A stretch of 64,000 bases of DNA from Curtobacterium sp. MCSS17_015 (GCF_003234265.2 NZ_CP126256.1:930001-994000), one strand, 5' to 3'. Numbered from the stretch's first letter, positions 21,087 to 30,890 are shown. Translations and numbers: made by a program. Notes: a model not told the origin generated them from the letters alone.

Positions 21087-21350
21087 ATGCAGGTCGATCT
21101 CTGGACGTCCGCGTTCTGCGCGCCGTGTGCCGCCGCGCGCCGTGTGGTCGGCGACGCCGCCCGCCTGGTCCCGGCGCTCGCCGTGACGGAGCGGGACGCC
21201 GCGGCCGAACCCGAGGTCGTCGAGGAGCTCGGCATCCGTTCGACGCCCACCGTCATCGTGCGCTGCGACGACGGGACCGAGGTGTTCCGGTCAGCGGGCG
21301 TCCCGACCCGCGACCAGTTCCTCGTCGCGGTCGCGAAGGCGCTGGACTGA
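21087..21350 (+). CDS. Thioredoxin-fold protein
   Basis: An 87-residue thioredoxin or glutaredoxin-like protein with the redox motif CAPC at residues 11-14 (WTSAFCAPCAAARRVV) and a cis-Pro segment IRSTPTVIV. It is shorter than classic thioredoxin, closer to the small thioredoxins of actinobacteria. GGAGGAGG directly before the ATG at 21087 is an unusually strong ribosome site. Its last 60 nt overlap, tail to tail, the end of the glycosyltransferase gene on the other strand. Confidence 0.88.
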   Translation: MQVDLWTSAFCAPCAAARRVVGDAARLVPALAVTERDAAAEPEVVEELGIRSTPTVIVRCDDGTEVFRSAGVPTRDQFLVAVAKALD

Positions 21351-22706
21351 CTCCGGCCGCACCTCGGGCGCGACCGGGGCCGTGCGTCGTCGCAGTGTCC
21401 TGAGCGCACGCCGACGGAGTCGCTTCACGGCACGGATCGGCGTGCCGATGGACAGTGCGACCTGCCCGATCACCGAGCGGTCGTGGTCACCGAGCGCGTT
21501 CCGCCGTTCCCAGGCACGTCGGAGCACCCCGCCGCGACTCCGCCGGGCGGCCGGGCGGTCGACCAGGGCGCCGGCGTCGCGGAGCGCCATCAACGTCTCG
21601 GTGCGGTCGGCCCAGTCGTCGTCCTCCGGATCGTGGAAGTAGTTGTCCGTCATCCACCCCGGTCGGACCGTGCCGAAGCGTCCACGGACCAGGTCGTCCG
21701 CGTCGCCCTCGAGCCCGCTGTCCACGAAGACCTCGTTGATGAGGGACCGGGACGTGCCGAAGTCGGTCAGCGTCAGTGCCGGCACGCCACGGGCCGCCGC
21801 CTCGAGGACGGCGGTCGAACTGATCGTCACGAGCGCCACGGCCCGGTCGAGGTGCACCGACATCGGACCGGCCTCGACCACGAGGTTCGACGGCGCGTCC
21901 GCCGGCACCAGGTCCGCGTACGGGTACGTCTCACGGTGGGTCTGGTGCTCGCCCGCGGCAGCCCGGGTCTTGACGACCACGCGCCACTCCGGGTGCGCCC
22001 GGGCGGTCTCGACGAGCCACCCCACGACTCGGCGGCGGTCGTCCTCGTCCTTCGGCACGCTCGGTTGCGCCGCGAAGACCACCGAGTCGCGCGTGACGCC
22101 CGCCCGGTCCGCGACGGTCGGCCGTGCGAACGGCAGCGTGGCGAGTGCGAAGGACGGCTCGATCCCGCCGGCCGTCGACATCGCGGTGTACTCGCGGACC
22201 TCGCGGTGGCTGTGCAGCACGAACAGGTCGGCGCGGGCGCGGAGGAACACGCCCTTCCACTTCGCCGGGAACGAGATGCCCGGGAGCCCGCTCACCAGCA
22301 CGGGTCGGCGCGGGACCGAACGCGTCACCTCGTCGATGACCACCTCGGCCACCGGACCGATGCAGGACACCAGGACGGCGTCCGGCGGTTCGGCCTGGAG
22401 GCGCGCCACCACGTCGTCCACGCTCATCGGCTCGGGAGGCGCGAGGTCGATCGGGCCCAACCGTGCGTCGACGTCGCGGAAGGCCGCACGCAGTTGCGCG
22501 GGGCTCGCCGACCGCGGCGTCGCCACGGTCAGCAGCTCGAGCGACCAGTTCGGCGGGGCTGCGGAGAGCAGGTGTGCGCCCCACTTCGCGAACGAGTCGG
22601 TGTCGACCAGACCGACCACTCGCCGCCGGCGAGGCCGCGGGGCGGACGGGAGGCGGGCCTGACGTCCGTCAGCGACCGCGTCGAGGTCGTTCCCCGGAGC
22701 GCTCAC
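21291..22706 (-). CDS. Putative glycosyltransferase, DUF6716-like
   Basis: About 471 residues starting at GTG 22706, which overlaps the neuB stop as GTGA. The protein has a GT-B-like layout: an N-terminal Rossmann-type part (VVGLVDTDSFAKWGAHLL), then PRRPVLVSGLPGISFPAKWKGVFLRARADLF, and a C-terminal half with VVVKTRAAAGEHQTH and VTISSTAVLEAAARGVPALTL, typical of sugar-nucleotide-binding GT-B ends. It resembles the DUF6716 putative glycosyltransferases that sit beside nonulosonic acid genes. The position, third in a neuA-neuB operon, suggests it transfers the CMP-activated nine-carbon sugar to a surface glycan or polymer. The family name is from memory and the function inferred. Confidence 0.75.
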   Translation of the reverse strand: MSAPGNDLDAVADGRQARLPSAPRPRRRRVVGLVDTDSFAKWGAHLLSAAPPNWSLELLTVATPRSASPAQLRAAFRDVDARLGPIDLAPPEPMSVDDVVARLQAEPPDAVLVSCIGPVAEVVIDEVTRSVPRRPVLVSGLPGISFPAKWKGVFLRARADLFVLHSHREVREYTAMSTAGGIEPSFALATLPFARPTVADRAGVTRDSVVFAAQPSVPKDEDDRRRVVGWLVETARAHPEWRVVVKTRAAAGEHQTHRETYPYADLVPADAPSNLVVEAGPMSVHLDRAVALVTISSTAVLEAAARGVPALTLTDFGTSRSLINEVFVDSGLEGDADDLVRGRFGTVRPGWMTDNYFHDPEDDDWADRTETLMALRDAGALVDRPAARRSRGGVLRRAWERRNALGDHDRSVIGQVALSIGTPIRAVKRLRRRALRTLRRRTAPVAPEVRPESVQRLRDRDEELVAGRDAR

Positions 22707-23581
22707 GCACCCACCCGGCGGAGCTTGGCGAGGGGCGCCTCCTCGCCGGGGAAGATGCGCTTGACGCCGTCGCCCATCGCGGTCTCGATGATGCGGATGT
22801 CCCGGACGAGCGTGCGGAGGCCGTGTGGCTCGAGCGAGGCGGCGTGGTCCGAGCCCCACATCGTGCGGTCCAGCGTGATGTGGCGTTCGACCGCCGTGGC
22901 ACCGAGCGCGACGGCGGCGAGCGAGATCTGCAGGCCCGGCTCGTGACCCGAGTAGCCGACCGGGACGCCGGCGTAGGCGTAGCGCGTGCGGAGCGTGTCG
23001 ATCATGCGGAGGTTCGCCTCCTCTGCGGGGAGCGGGTACGTCGACGTGGCGTGCATGAGGACGAGCCGCTCGGTGCCGAGGGTCTGCACCGCACGGTCGA
23101 TCTGATCGAGCGTGGACATGCCCGTCGACAGAATCACCGGCTTGCCGGTCGCGGCGACGGCGGCGAGCATGCCGAGGTCGGTCACCGACGCCGAGGCGAT
23201 CTTGTAGGCGACGACGTTGAGGTCCTCGAGGAAGGCCACCGACGGCTCGTCCCACGGTGACGCGAACCAGTCGAGGCCGCGGAGGGTCGCGTGGTCACCG
23301 ATCTCGATGTACTGGTCGCGGTCGAACTCGACGCGGTAGCGGTAGTCGAGGTAGGTCATCTCGCCCCACGGCGTGCTGCGCGGCATCGACTTCATGTGCT
23401 CGGGCGTGGAGATCTCGGGAGTGCGCTTCTGGAACTTGACCGCCTGCATGCCGGCGTCGGCCGCGACGTCGATGAGCTGCTTGGCGATCTCGACGTCACC
23501 GTTGTGGTTGAGGCCGATCTCGCCGATGAGGTAGGCGGGGTTCCCGGTGCCGATGGTGGACAGGCCGATGCGGACGCTCAT
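22703..23581 (-). CDS. neuB: N-acetylneuraminate (nonulosonate) synthase, lacking the SAF domain
   Basis: A 292-residue TIM-barrel enzyme that condenses PEP with an N-acyl-hexosamine to form a nonulosonic acid. The hallmarks are YLIGEIGLNHNGD near residue 17, KFQKRT, FASPWDEPSV, YKIASASVTD, ILSTGMSTLDQI and GYSGHEPG, with ERHITLDRTMWGSDHAASL near the end. Usual NeuB proteins are about 340-350 residues with a C-terminal SAF (antifreeze-like) domain that helps close the active site in the dimer; this one stops right after the barrel. The product could be sialic, legionaminic or pseudaminic acid; sequence alone does not decide. The ATG overlaps the neuA stop. Confidence 0.92.
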   Translation of the reverse strand: MSVRIGLSTIGTGNPAYLIGEIGLNHNGDVEIAKQLIDVAADAGMQAVKFQKRTPEISTPEHMKSMPRSTPWGEMTYLDYRYRVEFDRDQYIEIGDHATLRGLDWFASPWDEPSVAFLEDLNVVAYKIASASVTDLGMLAAVAATGKPVILSTGMSTLDQIDRAVQTLGTERLVLMHATSTYPLPAEEANLRMIDTLRTRYAYAGVPVGYSGHEPGLQISLAAVALGATAVERHITLDRTMWGSDHAASLEPHGLRTLVRDIRIIETAMGDGVKRIFPGEEAPLAKLRRVGA

Positions 23582-24396
23582 GGTGCTCCGTTCTCCGCTG
23601 CGGGGGTCCGCGCGGGGTGGGGGTCGGTGGGGTCGGGTTCGGTGGGGCCGGGGGGCGACGCCGGTGCCGCCGACCGCGACGCACCGGTCGAGGGCGCACG
23701 GCCCTCCGGTTCCACCAGCGGTGCCAGCGCCGACGCGAGGTCGAGGTCGTGGGCGTCGTCGATGTCGACAGCGGTGCGCGCCGGGACGATCGCGAGTCCG
23801 ACCCGGCCGAAGAAGCGGTGACGCGCCTGTCGGAAGCCCGCCACGCGGACCACGTAGAACGCGCCGGTCTCGCGGTACTCGGGCTCCCGGTCCTGTCGCC
23901 GCGGTCGGGTGGCGGCGTCGTGGTTGACGGCGATCGCCGAGCCGTCCTCGGCCACGCGCCAGAGGAACGCGTGCGAGGGCGCGGCGGCGAGGACCGCGTC
24001 GGCTCGACCGGCGAGCACGCGGTCGACCGCGGCGTCGACGTCCGCCGGGTCGGTGAAGGGCGAGGTGGCCTGCAGGAAGACGAGGACCTCGGGATCCGCG
24101 GCGTCCTGGCTGACCACGTCGAGGGTGTGCAGCAGCGCGGACTCGGACGACGCCTCGTCCCCGGCGAGTTCCACGGGACGACGGACCACGCGCGCACCGG
24201 CTGCGACGGCCTCGGCCGCGATGGCGTCGCCGTCCGTGCTGACGACGACCTCGTCGACCGTCCGGGTCGCCAGCGCGACCTCGATCGACCGCGCGACGAG
24301 CGAGCGGCCGGCGACCTCTCGGAGGTTCTTGCCGGGGATGCCCTTCGAGCCCGCCCGCGCCGGGATCACCGCGATCACGCGGGGGAAGGAGCTCAT
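23578..24396 (-). CDS. neuA: CMP-nonulosonate (acylneuraminate) cytidylyltransferase
   Basis: A 272-residue nucleotidyltransferase that activates a nonulosonic acid with CTP. The CTP-binding motif PARAGSKGIPGKNL is at residues 12-25, followed by VVVSTDGDAIAA and FLQATSPFTDPADVD. The final 45 residues are Pro/Ala/Thr-rich linker (PPGPTEPDPTDPHP) beyond the normal 225-residue core. It is first in neuA-neuB-glycosyltransferase, each overlapping the next. The ATG at 24396 has no Shine-Dalgarno; TACGTT ends 6 nt upstream, so it may be leaderless. Confidence 0.92.
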   Translation of the reverse strand: MSSFPRVIAVIPARAGSKGIPGKNLREVAGRSLVARSIEVALATRTVDEVVVSTDGDAIAAEAVAAGARVVRRPVELAGDEASSESALLHTLDVVSQDAADPEVLVFLQATSPFTDPADVDAAVDRVLAGRADAVLAAAPSHAFLWRVAEDGSAIAVNHDAATRPRRQDREPEYRETGAFYVVRVAGFRQARHRFFGRVGLAIVPARTAVDIDDAHDLDLASALAPLVEPEGRAPSTGASRSAAPASPPGPTEPDPTDPHPARTPAAENGAP

Positions 24397-24408
24397 GGGG
24401 GAAACGTA
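24397..24408 (-). promoter_or_regulatory. -10 box of leaderless neuA operon promoter
   Basis: TACGTT (24408-24403, minus strand) followed by 6 nt and the neuA ATG. No clear -35. Confidence 0.4.
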
Positions 24409-24521
24409 GGGAGCGGTGGTGACGCCGAGGGGAACGACAGGGGGACGGGCGACGAACCGTTCCGGAAGGTGGTCGGCGCCGGCACGTCCTCGACCACCTG
24501 GTGGGGGAGCCGACCGCGGCC

Positions 24522-24533
24522 TAGGGTCGAGGG
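24522..24533 (+). promoter_or_regulatory. -10 box of leaderless P-loop kinase gene
   Basis: TAGGGT (24522-24527) followed by 6 nt and GTG at 24534. Confidence 0.5.
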
Positions 24534-25094
24534 GTGCTCGGAGCCGGAGACGTCCTCGATCCACCGCCCCGACGGGTCCTCGTCGCCGGGACCGCCGGCG
24601 TCGGCAAGACCACCACCGCACGGCGCATCGCGCAGGCCGTCGGAGTGCCGCACACGGAGCTCGACGCGCTGTACCACGGGCCCGGCTGGACGGTCCTGCC
24701 GACGTTCGAGCAGGAGGTCGAGGACTTCACCGCCCGGGGGACGTGGGTCTCCGAGTGGCAGTACCGGCAGGTCCGCGCGCTCCTCGTCGAGCGAGCGGAC
24801 ACCATGGTGTGGCTCGACCTCCCGAGACGGGTCGCGTTCTGGCGCCTGCTCCGGCGGACCGTTCGACGACGTCTGCGGCGCACCGTCCTGTGGAACGGCA
24901 ACGTCGAACCACCGCTGTGGACGTTCGTCACCCGCAGGGAGCACATCCTCCGGTGGGGGATCGCGAAGCGGAACGAGATGCGGAGGCAGGTCCCGGCGCT
25001 CGCCGACTCGGCTCCGCACCTGCGTGTCGTGCACCTGCGCTCGCAGCGGGAGGTCGAGCGGTTCGTCGACCGCCTGCTGGTCGGTACCGAATAA
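24534..25094 (+). CDS. P-loop adenylate-kinase-like (topology modulation type) protein
   Basis: A 186-residue P-loop NTPase with Walker A VAGTAGVGKTTTARRIAQA near residue 20 and a following HTELDALYHGPGWT, the signature of the FlaR/topology-modulation group of small adenylate-kinase-like proteins. WVSEWQY and MVWLDLPRRVAFWRLLRRTVRRR complete the pattern. The GTG at 24534 is chosen because TAGGGT ends 6 nt before it and the first methionine-equivalent fits the family length. It ends 14 nt before tRNA-Arg, so the tRNA promoter must lie in the end of this gene. The substrate is not known. Confidence 0.85.
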   Translation: MLGAGDVLDPPPRRVLVAGTAGVGKTTTARRIAQAVGVPHTELDALYHGPGWTVLPTFEQEVEDFTARGTWVSEWQYRQVRALLVERADTMVWLDLPRRVAFWRLLRRTVRRRLRRTVLWNGNVEPPLWTFVTRREHILRWGIAKRNEMRRQVPALADSAPHLRVVHLRSQREVERFVDRLLVGTE

Positions 25095-25108
25095 GATCGT
25101 CGGCGTCC

Positions 25109-25181
25109 GCCTCCGTAGCTCAGTGGATAGAGCAGGTGGTTTCTACCCACCGTGCCGCGGGTTCGATTCCTGCCGGGGGCA
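25109..25181 (+). tRNA. tRNA-Arg (anticodon TCT)
   Basis: The acceptor GCCTCCG pairs with CGGGGGC, the anticodon loop TTTCTAC lies between GGTGG and CCACC, and the T-arm GCGGG-TTCGATT-CCTGC is intact. The anticodon TCT reads AGA/AGG. The discriminator is A and the full CCA is not encoded (ACCG follows). In such a GC-rich genome AGA is a very rare codon. Confidence 0.97.
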
Positions 25182-25184
25182 CCG

Positions 25185-25227
25185 ACGACGAAGGCCGTCA
25201 CCCTGCCCGGGTGGCGGCCTTCGTCGT
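25185..25227. terminator. Terminator of tRNA-Arg, bidirectional
   Basis: ACGACGAAGGCCG (25185-25197) pairs with CGGCCTTCGTCGT (25215-25227), and CACCC/GGGTG extends the stem inward. It separates the tRNA from the convergent membrane-protein gene. Confidence 0.8.
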
Positions 25228-25254
25228 GACGGTCTCGTCAGGAGTGACGTCGGG

Positions 25255-26451
25255 TCACTCGTCGTCGGAGTCAGCGCGTCGCCGGAGTTCGCTGGCGCTG
25301 ACCGGGTTGGCGTACGGCGTGCCGGACGTCTCGTCGGCGTCGGCGGGGACGGCAGTGCCGTCGGCCGCGCCCCTCGGGTCCGTGGTCGTGGTCGTCGATC
25401 CGAAGCCGTGCGCCCGGGGGGAGGCATCGCGGCGGTCCTGCTCGTCGCGGACCGGGGAGCGGTCGCCGGAGGCAGCACGGTCGTCGGGACCGGGACGGTC
25501 TGCACCGCCGATCCGGACGTCGTCGACCACGTCGTCGTTGTCGGCGTCGCGCGACGCCGACCAACCGCCGCCGTTCGACCCCGGAGAGACGGCGGGGGCA
25601 CGGAACGCGGGGGAGCCGAGCGTCGGGCGGATCGGGGTCGTCTCACCGTCGGAGTACGGCCGGGTGGCGTCGTCGCCGATCGGCACGGTCGCGTCGTGCC
25701 CGCTCGTGGGAGCCATCGCCGTGACGTCGGCCTGGCCCGGGTGCACGCTCGAACGGGCCGGGCCCGCGCTCGGCTGCTGCGGGATCGTGCTCCGCTGCGC
25801 CGGGCTCGCGCTCGGTTGTGCCGGGGTCACGTTCGGCTGCGCCGGGCGGAGGGAGGTGGTCGTCGGCGTCGGGGCCGGCTCGGGGGCCCGGGAGGAGTCG
25901 ACCCTGTCCGCGTTCCACTCCTGCTGACGCGTGATGAGGTCGGCGTCCGGATCGGGGGAATCGAACTTCCACCGCTCGAGGTCGCTCTTGAAGAGCTTGC
26001 GAGCCCGGTTGGGCCGCGCCTGCCACTCGAGCATCCGGTCGCGGAACTCGGCGAGGGAGTTGTCCGCGTGGGAGGTGAAGGTCGAGGAGTTCTTCTTGAT
26101 GTCCGCGATCTCGTGCTTCGCCCAGTCCGCGGCGACCGGTGCGCCGGCGATCGGGAGCAGACGCAGCCGGATGTCCGCGTCCTCGGCCAGGTGGTCCGCG
26201 TAGGCACGTTCGTCGTGTCCGAGCGAGCCCCAGCTGACGGCCTTCCGCGCGGCCGAGACGAGGCCGGCGACGGCGGCGTTCCTGGCCTCGCGCTCCTGGT
26301 GGGCGACGATGCGCTTGACAGCACCACGACCGATCAGTGCGGCGATGATGCCCGCCACGAGGATCGCGACGAAGGGGATGACCGCCCCCGACAGCACGCG
26401 CCAGCCCGTGTCGGACGAGGTCCAGTCGATCAGGTCGTTCCACCACTGCAT
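25255..26451 (-). CDS. Membrane-anchored protein with long disordered tail, unknown
   Basis: A 398-residue protein with one clear membrane helix near the N-terminus (VLSGAVIPFVAILVAGIIAALIG), a predicted helical cytoplasmic part to about residue 185, and then over 200 residues of low-complexity Pro/Ser/Asp-rich sequence. That tail has repeats of the type PAQPSASPAQ and ends ELRRRADSDDE. I do not recognise the family. The start at 26451 has no Shine-Dalgarno but TACGGT 6 nt upstream. It is monocistronic and convergent with tRNA-Arg. Confidence 0.78.
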   Translation of the reverse strand: MQWWNDLIDWTSSDTGWRVLSGAVIPFVAILVAGIIAALIGRGAVKRIVAHQEREARNAAVAGLVSAARKAVSWGSLGHDERAYADHLAEDADIRLRLLPIAGAPVAADWAKHEIADIKKNSSTFTSHADNSLAEFRDRMLEWQARPNRARKLFKSDLERWKFDSPDPDADLITRQQEWNADRVDSSRAPEPAPTPTTTSLRPAQPNVTPAQPSASPAQRSTIPQQPSAGPARSSVHPGQADVTAMAPTSGHDATVPIGDDATRPYSDGETTPIRPTLGSPAFRAPAVSPGSNGGGWSASRDADNDDVVDDVRIGGADRPGPDDRAASGDRSPVRDEQDRRDASPRAHGFGSTTTTTDPRGAADGTAVPADADETSGTPYANPVSASELRRRADSDDE

Positions 26452-26463
26452 GCGCGTACCGTA
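26452..26463 (-). promoter_or_regulatory. -10 box of leaderless promoter (membrane-anchored protein)
   Basis: TACGGT (26463-26458, minus strand) followed by 6 nt and the ATG at 26451. Confidence 0.5.
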
Positions 26464-26543
26464 CTTGTGGATCGGTCAGGTGCCGGGGACGACAGGCGGA
26501 CGGGACGGACATCCGCCGCATCCGATCCCGTCGCGCGCCACGA

Positions 26544-26810
26544 TCACCAGCGGAGGGTGTCCACCGCGTCCTCGGCGTTCCAGACGTTCGGGAGCTCGAC
26601 GAACCGTCGCTCGGCGGCCACGTAGCGACGTGCCCGGTAGGCGGTGCCCCCTGCCACGTCCACGCGGTCGACGTACCCGACGATCTCCCCGTTCGCCCGG
26701 GTGACCCGGCTCAGGTCGTCGCGGACGTCGAGGATGCGGAGGTCGCCCCGCGACCGCGCCGTCGGGCGGGGCGAGTGGATGCTGAGCCGGGCGTCCGTCG
26801 TGGACTGCAT
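26544..26810 (-). CDS. Small hypothetical protein (paralogue group with 27531 and 50799)
   Basis: An 88-residue protein with a disordered N-terminus and a small beta-rich C-terminal domain: VTRANGEIVGYVDRVDV, YRARRYVAAERRFVELPNVWNAEDAVDTL. The pattern, a two-strand GxIxGxV element, an aromatic strand and a final helix after an Asn/Ser-x-x-x-A, resembles the two other small proteins noted in this window. AGGAGG before the ATG supports the start. No function is known to me. It is divergent from msrA. Confidence 0.7.
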   Translation of the reverse strand: MQSTTDARLSIHSPRPTARSRGDLRILDVRDDLSRVTRANGEIVGYVDRVDVAGGTAYRARRYVAAERRFVELPNVWNAEDAVDTLRW

Positions 26811-26965
26811 GTGGGCCTCCTGGTCGTGTGATCTGTGACGACCGTACGACCGACCACCGACACGCCGGAGGTGACGAGCCCGTGCTGGGGAACACGCACG
26901 AGCGTCGCCGTGTTGTGGAGGGGAGTCCAGTACCGCGCTCTCCGGAGCCAGGAAGGCAGGTCCCC

Positions 26966-27493
26966 ATGACCACGTTCGTCCTCGCCGGTGGCTGTTTCTG
27001 GTGTCTCGACGCCGTCTACCGCACGCTTCAGGGCGTGCAGGACGTGGTGTCCGGGTACATCGGCGGCAGTGACCCGCACCCGACCTACGAGCAGGTGTGC
27101 ACGGGCACGACCGGCCACGCCGAGGCGGTCGCCGTGACCTTCGACGAGGCCGTGATCCCCGCCGACGTCGTCCTCGACGTCTTCTTCACCCTGCACGACC
27201 CGCGGCAGCTCAACCGCCAGGGCGCCGACGTCGGTACGCAGTACCGCTCGGCGATGTTCCCGGCCGACGACGAGCAGCGAGCCCTCTTCGAGGAGGCGCT
27301 CGAGCGGGCGTCGGAGATGTGGGACGGCGGGATCGTGACGACCCTCGAGCCGCTCGGCGAGTTCCACCGGGCCGAGGAGTACCACCAGGACTTCTTCGCG
27401 AAGAACCCGGGCCAGGGGTACTGCCTCGCCGTCGCACTGCCCAAGGTGAACAAGGTCCGGAAGGCGTACGGTCAGTACATCCTGGCGTCCTGA
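26966..27493 (+). CDS. msrA: Peptide-methionine (S)-S-oxide reductase
   Basis: A 175-residue enzyme that repairs the S-epimer of oxidised methionine. The active-site motif GGCFWCLDAVYRTLQGV is at residues 8-24, with the catalytic Cys10. GYIGG, PTYEQVCTGTTGHAEAV and HDPRQLNRQGADVGTQYRS follow as in all MsrA. EEYHQDFFAKNP gives the usual C-terminal helix; the GYCLAV segment near the end provides a resolving Cys. I chose the ATG at 26966 because GGAAGG precedes it and MTTFVLAGGCFWC is the standard start. The next gene begins 37 nt later on the same strand. Confidence 0.97.
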   Translation: MTTFVLAGGCFWCLDAVYRTLQGVQDVVSGYIGGSDPHPTYEQVCTGTTGHAEAVAVTFDEAVIPADVVLDVFFTLHDPRQLNRQGADVGTQYRSAMFPADDEQRALFEEALERASEMWDGGIVTTLEPLGEFHRAEEYHQDFFAKNPGQGYCLAVALPKVNKVRKAYGQYILAS

Positions 27494-27530
27494 CGGAGGG
27501 GCGTCGGGGCCACGAGGAGGTGGTCGGACG

Positions 27531-27755
27531 ATGACGAACGACACGACGACGGCGACAGCGACGACGGAGACCTGGGTCGCCGTCGGTCCGGCCGGTGCGG
27601 TGGGCACGATCCACCGGGCGGCTGACGGGTTCCGGGTCGAGCTCTACGGACGACGGGGTCCGGGCGGGACGTACCCGTCGCTGCAGTCGGCCAAGGGCGC
27701 GGTGCACAAGGCGATGGGTCCGCTCGCGGACCGGCCGGAGTTCCACGCGCACTGA
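27531..27755 (+). CDS. Small hypothetical protein downstream of msrA
   Basis: A 74-residue protein, MTNDTTTATATTETWVAVGPAG, then AVGTIHRAADGFRVELYGRRGPGGTYPSLQSAKGAVHKAMGP. The core (G-x-I followed by a strand with GFRVEL, then YPSLQSAKGAV) matches the small protein at 50799 (GFWVADDAGAFAGTV... YRTLRAAQTAL) closely enough to suggest a common small domain. GAGGAGG lies about 10 nt upstream. Possibly cotranscribed with msrA. Confidence 0.68.
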   Translation: MTNDTTTATATTETWVAVGPAGAVGTIHRAADGFRVELYGRRGPGGTYPSLQSAKGAVHKAMGPLADRPEFHAH

Positions 27756-27785
27756 CCGAGGAGTCCGCGGACGCGGCCCTCGACC

Positions 27786-27835
27786 GGGAGGCCCGGATCA
27801 CCTTCCCTCCACAGGGACCGTGGTCCGGGCCTCCT
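27786..27835 (+). terminator. Terminator hairpin
   Basis: GGAGGCCCGGATCAC (27787-27801) pairs, with one G-U pair, with GTGGTCCGGGCCTCC (27820-27834). It carries the recurring GGAGGCCCGG core and lies after the small gene at 27531. Confidence 0.65.
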
Positions 27836-27892
27836 GTCCACAGGTCGACTCTGCGCTGCCGTCGAGGCGGAGCGCCGACCGACGATCGGTGC

Positions 27893-28534
27893 ATGAACGA
27901 CACGATCACGGTCTGCGGCATCATCGCCACCGAACCCCGCCACCTCGTCACCGAGACGGGCGTCGCCATCACGAGCATGCGTCTCGCCTCGCCTTCGCGC
28001 CGCTGGGACCGCAGCACGTCCAGCTGGGCCAACGGCCCCACGAACTGGTACACCGTCACGGCGTTCCGGTCGCTCGCGGCCAACGTGCACAAGTCCGTGA
28101 AGAAGGGCGACCGCATCGTCGTCACCGGGCGCGTCCGGATCCGGAACTGGGAGCGCGACGGCCGGGGCGGCACCTCCGTCGAGGTCGACGCCGATGCGCT
28201 CGGCCACGACCTCGCCTGGGGCATCAGCAACTGGATCCGCGTCCCGCGGCACGTCGGCGACGCGCCCTCCGCGTACGGGGCGGGCCCGGACGTCGACCCC
28301 CGGACCGGCGAGGTCGGCGACGACGACCCGGTCGACGGGGACCTCCACGATCGCGGCCCGGCCGCGGACACGACCGGGTCCGTCGACCCCGTCCGGGGGC
28401 GCGACGAGCACGGTGACGACGTGCTCGTCGACGCGTCGTACGACGCCGGAGGCGTCGGAGCGCACGACACCGCGTCGCACACCGACGGCTCCGTGTCACC
28501 CGTCGATCTGTTCCCCGGGCAGGAGCCGGGGTGA
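27893..28534 (+). CDS. Single-stranded DNA-binding protein (paralogue)
   Basis: A 213-residue protein with an N-terminal OB-fold of SSB type: MNDTITVCGIIATEPRH, FRLAS-like MRLASPSRRWD, NWYTVTAFRSLAANVHKSVKKGDRIVVTGRVRIRNWERDG. The remaining 100 residues are acidic and disordered. It ends SPVDLFPGQEPG and lacks the acidic DDxPF tip by which the essential SSB recruits partners, so it is probably a secondary SSB (SsbB-like) used in stress, natural transformation or sporadic repair. It lies 99 nt upstream of ettA. Confidence 0.88.
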   Translation: MNDTITVCGIIATEPRHLVTETGVAITSMRLASPSRRWDRSTSSWANGPTNWYTVTAFRSLAANVHKSVKKGDRIVVTGRVRIRNWERDGRGGTSVEVDADALGHDLAWGISNWIRVPRHVGDAPSAYGAGPDVDPRTGEVGDDDPVDGDLHDRGPAADTTGSVDPVRGRDEHGDDVLVDASYDAGGVGAHDTASHTDGSVSPVDLFPGQEPG

Positions 28535-28633
28535 CGCCGCGACCGTCGCCGCGGGGTCCGGCGCAGCGCCGACCGCGCCGACACCGGGAGCGGGGCAGCG
28601 CTGAGGGCCTCGGATCGGTAGACTCGGTCCGAT

Positions 28634-30319
<1,686 letters not shown>

Positions 30320-30324
30320 CCCCC

Positions 30325-30807
30325 GTGGCGAGACTGCACGCGCCGGTCCGCATCCGCTGGAGCGACATCGACGCCTACGGGCACGTCAACAATTCGGCGA
30401 TGCTCCGGCTGCTCGAAGAAGCACGCGTGCTGGCGTTCTGGGCGCCGGACCCCGACGAGGTGGACGAGTCGGGGTCCGCGCCGGAACCCGTGATCGACGG
30501 GCGCCCGGGTTCCGGGACGATGACGGTCATCGCGGCGCAGCGGCTCGAGTACCTGGCATCCACGCCGTACTTCCGTCGGCCGCTCGACATCCAGTTGTGG
30601 ATCGGGCGGATCGGTGGGGCCAGCCTGGACATCTCGTACGAGGTCTGGTCGCCCGCCGGACACGAGCCGGCGGAGCTATACACGCGCGCCACCACGGCGC
30701 TCGTCCTCGTGGACGCGACGACCAACCGACCGCGACGGCTCACTGAAGCCGAGCGAGCGGCGTGCCAGCCGTACATCGAGCCACCCGTGCGGTTCTCCCG
30801 GCCGTGA
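30325..30807 (+). CDS. Acyl-CoA thioesterase, hot-dog fold (4HBT)
   Basis: A 160-residue thioesterase from GTG 30325, 5 nt after ettA. The hot-dog signature is RIRWSDIDAYGHVNNSAMLRLLEEAR, with the catalytic-type Asp of WSDID and the HVNN turn, followed by a long beta-sheet region (LDIQLWIGRIGGASLDISYEVW). This ettA-thioesterase pairing is common in actinobacteria. Preferred acyl-CoA unknown. Confidence 0.92.
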   Translation: MARLHAPVRIRWSDIDAYGHVNNSAMLRLLEEARVLAFWAPDPDEVDESGSAPEPVIDGRPGSGTMTVIAAQRLEYLASTPYFRRPLDIQLWIGRIGGASLDISYEVWSPAGHEPAELYTRATTALVLVDATTNRPRRLTEAERAACQPYIEPPVRFSRP

Positions 30808-30867
30808 GACTCCCGCAGCGACCTCGGCCGTGACCTCGGTCCGCCGCTGACCGACGTCGCTGAGACA

Positions 30868-30890
30868 GGCCCCGCTCGTCGAGCGGGGCC
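30868..30890. terminator. Bidirectional terminator
   Basis: GGCCCCGCT pairs with AGCGGGGCC around a five-base loop, extended by GAGAC (30862-30866) with GTCTC (30892-30896). It lies between two convergent thioesterase genes. Confidence 0.75.
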
